This document shows positions 39,901 to 48,273 of a stretch of 64,000 nucleotides of DNA, one piece after another (position 1 is the first letter of the stretch; each line of letters starts with the position of its first letter). Position numbers and translations under genes: made by a program. Below the pieces are notes generated by a model. It ran no database searches, was not told the DNA's origin, and worked only from the letters and a program-made list of their open reading frames with translations. This DNA is from Seriola aureovittata (taxonomy: Eukaryota > Chordata > Actinopteri > Carangiformes > Carangidae): the NCBI RefSeq assembly GCF_021018895.1, contig NC_079386.1:16905552-16969551 (forward strand), written 5' to 3'.

Positions 39901-42579
39901 AACAAAAAGGGAAGCTCAGCTCCAAGTAAGTAGTTAAAAAGTCAGAATAGGGGAAACAGCTGTCTTCCGTCATCTTCTGATGCATTAGTTGTTCTTGGTC
40001 TGCAGATTTTTCCACGTCACATCGATCCCTTGGTCCTGTTCATGACAATCATCTCAGACGATGGCCAGTTCTCATTATTTTACAAATAAGTATGCAGTCA
40101 CCGTGAATGTGGCGTTGGCCATTACACATTTAACTTCTTCTGGCTAAACTAGACACTGATGTTCTAACGACAGCTTTTAATCAGTCAATCAAGTCATGTA
40201 AATCAAGACATTATGATTGTGTATTAGAGCTAACAATAGTCAGTCTGGCATCCTTGACAGTTTGGCACAACATAATTCATTCGGAGTACATGAAAATAGG
40301 AACAGGTTTAAACATTCTCTCACAGTGTTTGCAATCCAAGTTTGTTTTTGCAAAATGGTACCCTGCTTATAGGTCATGTCAAGCTTTTCAGTAGAATAAT
40401 CCAAAAGTAATTACAGATCCATTAAAATTCAAAGAATATTTTACATAAATTAAATACGATCACCCTTAGGCTTTAAAAAAAATTCAAACACTTCAGTACT
40501 TTCAAACAAACTAAAAAATGAAATCATTTAAAAAGGTATGTTACAATCAACAACAACATTAAATCAAATAATCCAAAATTTCCTAAAGGGAGAGAAAACA
40601 GAGTGCAGTCTTCCACTCACCTTCATATGAGTACATTCTTTGTAACACAGAGAACAGGTATGTGGAAAGACTCTCGGTGTGGCCGCCGCATAATCATGCA
40701 TCATGGCCGGCGTTGGCAGACCCTTGGAGACTGGCCGCTGTGGTCGACTCTGCCTGTTGGAAGGCGGCAGCAACTGACTGAAGTTCACCGGGCTCGGGAT
40801 TGGCTGAGGTGAAGCTGGAGGAATAACGAGGCGAGGATCGCCGAGGATAAACATTGAACGATGCATGGTACGTGAGGCATCTGTGCTGCTGGGGATGAAA
40901 GAAGCAGGAGGAACCGGTTGCGCAGCAGAATAAACTGGAGGCCACGTTTGTCCCATCTGCGGTACTGGCTGCTTCTGTGCCTGCTGCTGAATGTGCTGCT
41001 TCTGCTTCTTTTGCTGTTGCGTCTGCTGCTTCTTCATCTGCTCAGCAACTGTTGACCCTTTACCTCGACCTTTACCCTGATCCTTAGTGCCACTGGTGTC
41101 ATTGTTTCCAATGAGCACAAGACCAGGTCGGCCAGGATGCACACCGTGGAACAAAGTGCAGGATGGTTGGGCTTTCGACGTTGACTGGCCATCTTCCTTT
41201 GGTTCTTTCAAAGGAAGGGGAGTGGAGGGTTCAGACTTGAATACTCTTATGTCTGTGTCTTTCTTTGGTAGAGAGAAAGAGCTCAGGATTGTTTGAGAAG
41301 TCTGCTGTGGTTGAGTCGGCAATTGTTTAGCTGGATCATTGCTTAGGGGAGCTACAGGGCTCAGTTTTGAACTGTATGAAGAGCTGGTAACAGAGCTACC
41401 TTGATCATGTGAAGAACCCAAGGAACTGCTTTTAACCTCTGTCATATTTTTTTGCGGTGGTTCTCGACCGTGACTGCTACTATTGTAAGTGTCCACCAAC
41501 AACATACTGCCACTCCCACCACTGTTAGCTCTTGTGACACTGGTCATTCCAATCTCATCCATAACCCCTCCAGCATATTTGCCAGTATGTCCATAGTCAA
41601 TCACTTTACTGGGCTGGAGAATAGCCGATGACATTTCCTCCGGGCGTAGCCCTGCCCCTCCAGAACTACTCATCCTGTCCATTCCACTCACACCTCTGGT
41701 GGGCTGGGGTTCCAGGTACGGTTTTGACTGAACTGCAGTTGCAGCTCTCTTGGCCTTCTGAATGCGGATTTGGCGCAATATGAACGGCAGGTTGGCAGGG
41801 GTGATCTGGTCTTCAGGGTAAGAGATGAGATGTTCCAAATCCTCTTTTTCAAGTCCGAAGTGCAAAAGGATGTTAGCAGCTGATTCAGAAGTGTACTTGG
41901 GGCGACTTGACTCAGTAGAGGCCGCAGATTTGTCTGGCACTGGATAGTCATAATCACCCAACCCTGGAATGGACTGCAAATCACGTTCCCTTTCACTTGA
42001 GGAATTAAACCTACCGTCAGAACTGCCTACGTAGCTAGATGAAGCAGATGAGTAAAATTTGGAGGAATCATCAGCAGTTGACCTTTTGTAGTTTGGCAAC
42101 CAGTCCAAAGAGCTACTGCCACTTTCAACATCAGAGTGTCTATGTCCTGGAGGGGCAGAAGTTGAAGACATAGAATAGGAGGTCATCTCTGTGCCTGAGG
42201 AGAGAAACTCATCTCTTTGAGTGCTGGTAAAGTGAGTGCCCTGGCCCATGGGCTGATGCGTTGGTTTGCCAAGATACCTCACCTCCTCTCTGGCTCTGCT
42301 AATATGCATATCTACAGACCTTTCTATGTCCTCATCTATCATGGCCCTACTCTGTTCAGGCCTGTAACTGACTGACTGAGTCAGCAACGACGGGATCATT
42401 CCTCCAGAGCTGGCAGAAGTAGTAGAAGAGGTTCCAGTAGAGCTGAAGCTAGACCCAGGTCCAAGGTGGGGAGATGCCCTCCGAGGGTCCCTCTCTGCCT
42501 GCATAGTGGAGAGTCCATATTGCCCCTGGGTGGAACTCTGGTTCCCAGAGGCATAGGGGTTATATAAGGGATGAGACAT
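19883..42579 (-). CDS. znf638: ZNF638 (NP220)-like nuclear RNA/DNA-binding protein, copy A, 34 coding exons
   Basis: Full-length model, 11187 coding nt, about 3728 aa; human ZNF638 is about 1980 aa. Start chosen at [14 protein letters not shown] (ATG 42579), the first in-frame ATG. Order of parts: [13 protein letters not shown] MH1 segment, matrin-type zinc finger, RS domain, RRM1 (MH2), low-complexity linker, four more RRM-like modules, acidic repeat exon, second matrin-type zinc finger. Family knowledge: human ZNF638/NP220 is a nucleoplasmic protein that binds cytidine-rich DNA, affects splicing and adipogenesis, and works with the HUSH complex to silence unintegrated retroviral DNA. The combination of MH1, RS, RRMs, VTVDEV acidic repeats and C-terminal finger is specific to ZNF638; matrin-3 and RBM20 lack the acidic repeats. 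dysferlin downstream matches human synteny. Individual exons are given in the entries that follow. Confidence 0.88.
22129..22939 (-). CDS. znf638: znf638-A exons 30-32: further acidic VTVDEV repeats
   Basis: Exons 22831-22939, 22620-22736 and 22129-22443. Exon 30: [20 protein letters not shown]. Exon 31: [18 protein letters not shown], then a basic tail [14 protein letters not shown]. Exon 32: [20 protein letters not shown], then an acidic Ser-rich stretch. Together with exon 29 these give about six VTVDEV-type repeats, the number and spacing being typical of the ZNF638 C-terminus. Exons 31 and 32 have no counterpart in copy B. Confidence 0.85.
23077..26652 (-). CDS. znf638: znf638-A exon 29: 3.6 kb acidic repeat exon
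   Basis: One exon of 1192 codons, bounded by GATCCAG|GG and GAG|GTAAAG. It begins near [15 protein letters not shown] and ends with [15 protein letters not shown] and [14 protein letters not shown], which match the acidic VTVDEV repeats of human NP220. Between them are eight spaced copies of a Y/F-x-I/V-L/I/V-D-S-L/V/I-D/E-D motif (near 25775, 25130, 25015, 24727, 24570, 24295, 24115 and 23950), separated by Lys/Arg/Ser/Glu-rich linkers with [14 protein letters not shown] basic patches. Likely disordered; the motifs look like short interaction modules. If the donor is not used, translation would end at a TAA at 23059. Confidence 0.9.
26921..29438 (-). CDS. znf638: znf638-A exons 23-28: RRM5-like module and acidic linker
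   Basis: Exons 29400-29438, 29172-29312, 28854-28948, 28636-28659, 27591-28134 and 26921-26983. [39 protein letters not shown] and [17 protein letters not shown] resemble a last degenerate RRM. Exon 26 is only 24 nt but keeps phase. Exon 27 is an Ala/Ser/Glu-rich linker that includes [19 protein letters not shown]. Exon 28 is [20 protein letters not shown]. Absent from copy B. Confidence 0.78.
29734..30133 (-). CDS. znf638: znf638-A exons 21-22: RRM4-like module
   Basis: Exons 29969-30133 and 29734-29868, both phase 0. [20 protein letters not shown] and VWPYFP form strand 1 and helix 1. [20 protein letters not shown] holds the RNP1-like AFVYF, split by the intron. [20 protein letters not shown] closes the fold. 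This is the most RRM-like of the C-terminal modules. Absent from copy B. Confidence 0.82.
30717..31441 (-). CDS. znf638: znf638-A exons 17-20: RRM3-like module and linker
   Basis: Exons 31316-31441, 31103-31229, 30844-31014 and 30717-30751. Exon 17 gives [20 protein letters not shown], an RRM-like first strand and helix; exon 18 gives [20 protein letters not shown], an RNP1-like strand and second helix. Exon 19 is a Pro/Thr-rich linker ([19 protein letters not shown]). Exon 20 (35 nt) reads [12 protein letters not shown]. Human ZNF638 has a cryptic third RRM-like region here. Absent from copy B. Confidence 0.8.
31614..32398 (-). CDS. znf638: znf638-A exons 14-16: RRM2-like module
   Basis: Exons 32246-32398, 31740-31868 and 31614-31652, all phase 0. 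Product starts [32 protein letters not shown] (human [24 protein letters not shown]), continues [18 protein letters not shown] and ends with [15 protein letters not shown]. The LLITNLP strand and the PFGF turn are typical RRM features. Absent from copy B. Confidence 0.85.
32982..35887 (-). CDS. znf638: znf638-A exons 10-13: low-complexity linker
   Basis: Exons 35850-35887, 34088-35241, 33063-33521 and 32982-33016 (residues about 1029-1590). Exon 11 is Lys/Thr/Val/Glu-rich (for example [20 protein letters not shown]), like the Lys/Thr-rich region after RRM1 in human ZNF638. Exon 12 has a 17-residue repeat around [15 protein letters not shown], then [20 protein letters not shown]. Exon 13 is only 35 nt ([12 protein letters not shown]) but has clean AG and GT borders and the right phase. 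I see no known domain; likely disordered. Confidence 0.82.
36213..36655 (-). CDS. znf638: znf638-A exons 8-9: RRM1 (MH2)
   Basis: Exons 36521-36655 (45 codons) and 36213-36311 (33 codons), both phase 0 at both ends, so the pair can be lost without breaking the frame. Product: [37 protein letters not shown], then [17 protein letters not shown] and [10 protein letters not shown]. This is the beta-alpha-beta pattern of an RRM, with weak RNP motifs as usual for this family (human MH2: [20 protein letters not shown]). Copy B has no counterpart of these exons. Confidence 0.88.
36848..36904. repeat. (CA)n tract at the exon 7 donor of copy A
   Basis: A mixed CA/CGCA array lying immediately beyond the exon 7 splice donor. 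The equivalent array in copy B (55373-55432) is longer and followed by (TC)n. Confidence 0.9.
36909..39129 (-). CDS. znf638: znf638-A exons 3-7: zinc finger end and RS domain
   Basis: Exons 39068-39129, 38374-38412, 38067-38255, 37596-37906 and 36909-37198 (residues about 654-950). Exon 3 completes the first matrin-type C2H2 finger: [20 protein letters not shown], matching human DWIQHQNTSTHIESC. Exon 4 gives QYPDWDGEI (human QYPDWNPEI). Exons 5 and 6 are Arg/Ser-rich ([28 protein letters not shown] repeats), as in splicing regulators. Exon 7 has [29 protein letters not shown] and a Ser-rich tail. The exon 7 donor AAG|GTTGGT lies against a (CA)n tract. Confidence 0.9.
40621..42579 (-). CDS. 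znf638: znf638-A exon 2: MH1 segment and first half of zinc finger 1
   Basis: One exon of 653 codons. Residues about 1-230 are Ser-rich and likely disordered. The conserved MH1 core reads [38 protein letters not shown] and ILRQIR, the signature shared by ZNF638, matrin-3 and RBM20. Then comes [13 protein letters not shown] (human VIDYGHASKYG), a Gln/Lys-rich stretch, and [20 protein letters not shown] before the finger start [12 protein letters not shown]. The donor is AAG|GTGAGT at 40620-40615. Upstream of the ATG the exon extends to 42879, but the frame that is open in copy B is broken here (see findings). Confidence 0.92.
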
Positions 42580-44935
42580 GGTGTTTGTAATATTCAGATG
42601 GTTAACGACATTGAAGGTGTCAGCAGTTGGGTAGGGAAGTGTTGCAGATATGTAGGGAGCAGGTGGGTTGGAACTGGATGTCAAGTTCACAGCTAGACAG
42701 CCAACAGTGAGAGCATTTTATTTTGCATCAGTGCTTGCTGGGCTTTTAATTGAGCCAGCCGCAAGGATGCAGACTGCTGTCCAATCAGGAACAATCTCAC
42801 TGTAAGCCCTCCAAGTAGGGGGCTCGTTAGGGGCCCAGGAATAGGAGAAGGGACACCACGCTCCAATAGCAACGCAAAGCTGAAAAGTCAAGAAAACAAA
42901 GAAAGCGGTTATTTAATGGGCATGGACATCAGCGTCTTGGTTGGGTTACATCCATCATCTGGAAGGACTTGTTTGGACTTGTCCACTCTGGTGCTTCCTG
43001 TCGGAGAGGGATTCAGTCTGTCTTTCTCCTTGTCTTCACTGGCAAGAAAGAAGAAGTGAGGCAAAAGCAACAAAGCACAGACAAAGAGAGAAAACAAGGT
43101 CATGGCTGTTGAGAGAAAACATCCAGAACAGAGACAAATTCATTTATTTCCTTTCCATGCTCATTTGAGACTGGCACCAGCAGACAGACAAAGCACATTG
43201 CAAAATTTAACATCTCACAGCTACAATTTCCATTTCAGAAAGTCACATTACATCACTGAGCTAAACGCTGGTACTGAACGACATTCTAAATCAGAATGAA
43301 CTTCGGATACGACTCTAAAAGACAAGATGGGTTGGGCAGTGTAGTGAAATTGTACAGAATGAGTCACAATTGTATTCATGTGATTTACAATGTGATGGCC
43401 TAAATATCATCTACAGAGATTTTGAAAAATTTTGTGTCATGATGCATTCATCACCTCAACTAAAACATCACAATATGGAACTCAAACTTATATGGTCCAA
43501 TCAAGAAGAATCAAGGAAGGAACCTTATATAAAGCTGAATACCCACTGACTATTGCATTCCAAATCTTTCCAGGGACTTCTGCTCTCACCCTTTTACATA
43601 CACCCAGTTACATAGAGAACCCCCTTTCTTGCAAAGTACTAACTACATAAAAGCCCTGATACGCTGTTGTTTGCACCAATTCATTTTTGAAAAGAGCAAC
43701 AGCCAATAGGTAAACTCAAACCCAGTCACTTGGCACTCAGCTGTCCAATGGTGCAACTATGATCACTCACTCAGTCAGTGAGTGACTCACAGACATTTGC
43801 CATTATACATCTGGCCCTGCTGTTGCGCCCAGAATAGAAATTCCAGCAAAGAATAGAAAGGGGAATGCATTCTGATAAGCAGAGAAAATCAAGCAATCTC
43901 ATGTTTTCTCACAAGTAACAAGTACAAAAACAAAAACAACATTCATTAAAATGCAGTCCAATTTGCAATCAACCATAAACTGTAGTCCCCATATGTTTCA
44001 AATTAAGTGCTCGTCGGACAAATGCACCCACTTTTTGAAGTGATTGGTCTGGTGTGAGTGACACCAGGAATGTCTTTCAAAGAAGGCCGTACAAAAATGC
44101 CTGGCGTTATACTTATTTATGATTCATCATGTCAAATTTACAAAAACGCTTCAAAGACAGAATACTGAAGGAGAGTTTGAGCAGGCAGTTGTTTGCATGA
44201 CGATAGAGCACTTTATCCATAAATTCACTGTAATAAGGCAGTAATTTTTGTTTGGTTTCCAGTAGCAAGGTCTGATATATTGGAAGTTACACAACAATCT
44301 GAGTGTCCCCGTTGTAATTACGACTTGGATCTTCGTGAGTTTTTCATGACTGACATTTAGTCATGTCGCAGTAGAAAAACGCATCTGGGCTGGTTTCAGG
44401 TTCCTGGTATTATGCATGCGGCCTCAGTAACAGTATCTTGAATGTAACAGAGTACAATTCCTGTAAAAAGGGCTTTTTCAACAAGTCTGAAAATAAACAT
44501 CACGAAAGTTAATTGCTGGCATTCTGTCTGTATCGATTGCATTATACTGCTCAAGATTTAATGTCAGCAGATACCTTTTGGCTTTAACGAGTAAGAAAAA
44601 AAATCCATGGAGTGTAACCCGTTTATTAATCTGCGTCACATCAGCACAGCTTTTCAATGAATACAAGCGATATACTTTGACCGTTAGTGACAGTCAATAG
44701 GTTAATCAGTATTTATCTCATTTGAAGCTCTAAATATTAGAGAAACATAACCACCACTGATGTTCGAGAATTGAAACGTAGCTAAACTAGCTACAGCTAG
44801 CAAGTGCTAATGTTTGGCTTCAGCAAGGTCCGGTAATGAACATACACGGTCATTGTTTGACAAACACCGAGTAAACCAACTGTAGCTGCGAGTGCATAGC
44901 TGCGTGTTTTTATAATATTGTTTTTGTTACATTAC
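42580..44935 (-). other. znf638: znf638-A 5' UTR part of exon 2 and intron 1
   Basis: Exon 2 starts at 42879 after TTTTCAG. Its first 300 bases contain a frame that parallels the N-terminal extension open in copy B but runs into TAG here. A block about 42917-43050 is well conserved with copy B 62160-62285 and may be a 5' UTR exon; no convincing donor is visible. The rest (43050-44935) is AT-rich intron with nothing recognised. Confidence 0.6.
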
Positions 44936-45060
44936 CTGTCGTTATTTGTGTTATATATTTGAGCTTCGGAGTGCTGAAAGTCGTGTTCGGGTCGTTTGCT
45001 GGCAGGAAATCTCAGCTGCCTCAACACCGTTAACACTTCCGGTTTGGTGACCAGCCTTCA
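44936..45060 (-). promoter_or_regulatory. znf638: znf638-A 5' UTR exon 1 and promoter
   Basis: A CGACAG|GTAATG donor at 44936 ends a non-coding first exon that aligns with the equivalent exon of copy B. A CCGGAAGTG motif (minus strand, 45034-45043) fits an ETS-factor site, common at start sites of TATA-less housekeeping genes. The exact start is not determined. Confidence 0.5.
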
Positions 45061-45690
45061 GAGTAAAAGCACGTACGATGAAAGACAATCTGAGAACTGC
45101 AAAAAGTAAAATTTTGGTAGTAGATCCTATGGCTGCAGAAAAGACACAGAGCCTTTGTTTTGACCTATCTTATGTACCTGTTGGTGGAGGAGGTACAGAG
45201 AAATCTGTTCACACAAATAATATTGAGATAGATCTACCAATGGTTTTTGGTACAATTATCACTATAAATCAGAGGCATGGATAAGTAACTTAAATAACAT
45301 TTAAAATACTATATTATAACACCTACTATACACAAATAAAGCATGAAAAACTCAAATAAAATGTATAGTGTCTTGTGTGTGCAGTTGGCAGTAATAGCAG
45401 CTTAAAAACTATTTGGTCCCCAGCAAAACCTCAGGGCTTTCCACAACATATAGAGCAGCCAGCCAGTGGGAAAATCTTTTCCTTATTTGACAAAAAGGTA
45501 AATAAACTAAGCCAAGTGTAACCTAAAAAATTGCATTTATAGTGTTGGAGAATAATGCTCCACCTTAGAGCCTGTTTTCAGGGCGATTTACCAGTCACAC
45601 CAAACTTTACAAGTTTACTTTGATCAATATATAAATCAATCTATATTACAAGGACAACAACAATGATCCAGAAATCATGAAACACTCAAG
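45061..45690. other. spacer between the znf638 copies
   Basis: About 0.6 kb. Its left part (about 45283-45360) resembles 63871-63950 beyond copy B, so it belongs to the duplicated unit. No gene is recognised; the open frame at 45078-45284 has no support. Confidence 0.5.
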
Positions 45691-45691
45691 T

Positions 45692-45697
45692 TTTATT
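45692..45697 (-). terminator. znf638: candidate poly(A) signal of znf638 copy B
   Basis: Minus-strand AATAAA in a sequence aligned to the copy A signal at 18659-18664; the two copies stay similar from their stop codons to this point. Confidence 0.4.
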
Positions 45698-47676
45698 TAT
45701 TATTTCATAGAAACAGAACAAACCAAACTGTACAACAGAAATAAGTCAACATATTGGACCCTTTAAAGTAACGGCTCAGGATTTGATGAGTTCAGTACAG
45801 TAGGGAAAGACAAACAAAAACATCCCATAATATAATCTGTACAATTTTTATTGACTTTGACAGTTAATTATTGCTCAGATAAATAATTCTCTCTAAATTA
45901 AAAACAATAAGAAATCTTTTCACACGTCACAGAGAAACACTTATTATATTAATTATGCAATACAATTTCACCTTTGCATTACTACTATATGAGACCAAGG
46001 TAAAGCTGGTTGTAAGCCTTTTATTTCACTACTGAGTGCAACAGAAACTAAGCACTGTTATCAAGACCACAATTTCCATGAGCCTTTGCTTCCTGCTCCG
46101 CCATGCTTTCATGCATCAGTTTGCTTTAAAAGATATATACATTTTTCCATTTCAGTAAAGCGTAAAAAAAAAAAATTTTTGTTACATGCAAATTAAAAAT
46201 TATTTAAAAATGGGAAGACAGAAACACACTTCTGCTCAATCGTATTGGATGACTAAACTTGATGTCTCAAAATTACTGTGATCATCATTTATTCATGACT
46301 AAAATAATAATTCAAAAGTCAACTTCCAAACCACAGAACATTCCTGATTTTTTCTCAGACACAGCTGGTGCAATGTAACTGTGCAAAGAGCAAGGCAACA
46401 CAACTGTAGATTTGGAGTTTTAATCTCAATGGGACCATCCATGCTAAAATGTTTACAAAGTTGATAGTAGATTTATAATTTACAAAATTCAAATGAGAGA
46501 AGGCGCCACCATGTTACCACTATGGCTAATTATACACACTGATTTGTCAGCTAAACCCCTCTACATTGGTTTCAGGCCTTTCACTCATGGTTCAATCTGG
46601 ATCAATCAGAAGTGGAGCCTTGAGAATTTTGTCTTGAACTTCTTGATGGTTTTTGTTGAAACTTCTGGTAATGTTGCTGAAAATAGAGAGGGGAAGAACA
46701 CAAACAATGTAAGGCAATTGATTCCCAGTCAATAACCCCTCCAGGCAAAGATATATTGCCCAGAGTCGGCCGACTGATTCCCTTTGACTCCAATTCAATA
46801 CAAACTAATTCAATCTGCACTTTAGAATTAATTACTTAAATAACAAAATGTTGAATTGAGCATCAAGTAGTTGAACTGAGAAACTCCAATTTAGCATTTA
46901 GCAGTCCATCTTCAATTTAACAATTTAGCATCAAACAGTTACACAAAAACTATCAGCCTTCTTACCTTTATTAGTGAGGCTGTCCAGGCGGCATTCAGAA
47001 AAGAGACCAACCCCATGAACTTTAATTTGATTGCAGAGTCTACAATCTATTTTTATTTAAAACTTAACAAAGCTTGTGATAATTGCCATTAGAATCCTCT
47101 GTGTAAAAAACTTCTGATAATACTCAATCTCTGTGCTCTACCTCTATGCTTTTTATACAGGTGGGGCACAGGAAAAATCTTGTTCTTCTTTCTATATTTG
47201 GTAAAAACACAAGACTCATATCCAAGCCACTGAATAAGGCTCTACCCAGGAGTCATACATAAAATATGAAGTGTGTGATAAGATACATAAAAGTGCTTAA
47301 CATGCTATTATTATTAAGCCATAATCATTTTCAATCATGCATAATGAACAAATGCATAATTTAAAGAGAAGGCGGAAGGTGTTTTATATTCACAGATTAC
47401 ACATTTACACACAGATTGTCAATGTGTTCACACAGACATAATGCACAAAGGTGATGCTATGTTCCCCAAGAGGTGCTGTAATAGGCTGAACTGCAGTCAG
47501 GCATGGGCTGACTACAGAACTGAACTGTTATTCTTTTGTGCCCTGTTGTTTGATTGTTATTCTTTTTGTGTATTAAAGTTCAGTGGGACTTCAGAGTGAT
47601 GAGTCCTGGTCATATTTCATGTAGCTGGATCTCTCAGCATCCTCTCTTGACGGAGGCTTGTTCCTTGGTGTTATTG

Positions 47677-48273
47677 TTATGGTGGTGCCACCAAGAAACA
47701 GACGTGGGTAAGGTCCTGCTCACGGACCTCGCACCAGGGGCCATCGCTATGGTTGTATAGAAACACGCCTACTGCACATCGATTGCCTGGCCGCACGACT
47801 GGCGGCTCTATGGTGGCTACCAGCATGGACTCCTCCAAAACCCGCCAAAGACCTGATGCCGATGGTCTCCAGAAGGGTGATGCCTTACTCCGAGGGATCT
47901 CTCCTCTTCTGGCATATCCAATCTCGTGCCACCTCCTGGCATCACCCAAGATATTGTCTAGCAGGATTTTGCCTTGGCGGTTATAAAGCTGCAAGCGTTG
48001 TGATCCTGGTGCTTTCACAGACTTGGGATTAGCCACCTCTTTTACATCAGGTGCCTGGGAGGGCCCTTCCTGACCTAGGTTGATGACGTCTGTTTGTTCC
48101 TCTATGGCTCTGGACTGGTCGGTAGGCTTGGAGTTGTTGACGCCCACTGGAGTGTCAGGACCCTGATGGGCCTCACTATAAGGCAGACAGATCTCTCCCC
48201 CTTCCCCTTCTTCAAATGAATTGGAGTTCATTCTTTGGTTGAATCCATGCATGGAGGTCCCGTCATCAGCCAT
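47677..48273 (-). CDS. unrecognised 198-codon ORF in an insertion within copy B
   Basis: ATG at 48273 (MADDGTSMHGFNQRMNSNSF) runs to a stop at 47677; the frame is open further upstream to about 48345. The middle is acidic and Pro-containing; the C-terminal half is richer in structure-like residues (LLDNILGDARRWHEIGYARR, SGLWRVLEESMLVATIEPPV, HSDGPWCEVREQDLTHVCFL). I do not recognise it. It lies in the intron between exons 34 and 35 of copy B, in a block of about 1.6 kb that copy A lacks. It could be a fragment of a transposable-element gene, a retrocopied exon, or a chance frame. Confidence 0.35.
   Translation of the reverse strand: MADDGTSMHGFNQRMNSNSFEEGEGGEICLPYSEAHQGPDTPVGVNNSKPTDQSRAIEEQTDVINLGQEGPSQAPDVKEVANPKSVKAPGSQRLQLYNRQGKILLDNILGDARRWHEIGYARRGEIPRSKASPFWRPSASGLWRVLEESMLVATIEPPVVRPGNRCAVGVFLYNHSDGPWCEVREQDLTHVCFLVAPP

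Noticed and set aside
40603..42690. Possibility that the znf638 genes are matrin-3 or RBM20
   Set aside because: They share the MH1 segment, but the acidic VTVDEV repeats, the large C-terminal region, the final zinc finger and the dysferlin neighbour point to ZNF638.
45078..45284. Plus-strand 68-codon ORF between the two znf638 copies
   Set aside because: Short, no similarity, and partly overlaps the promoter side of copy A; no splice or promoter support.
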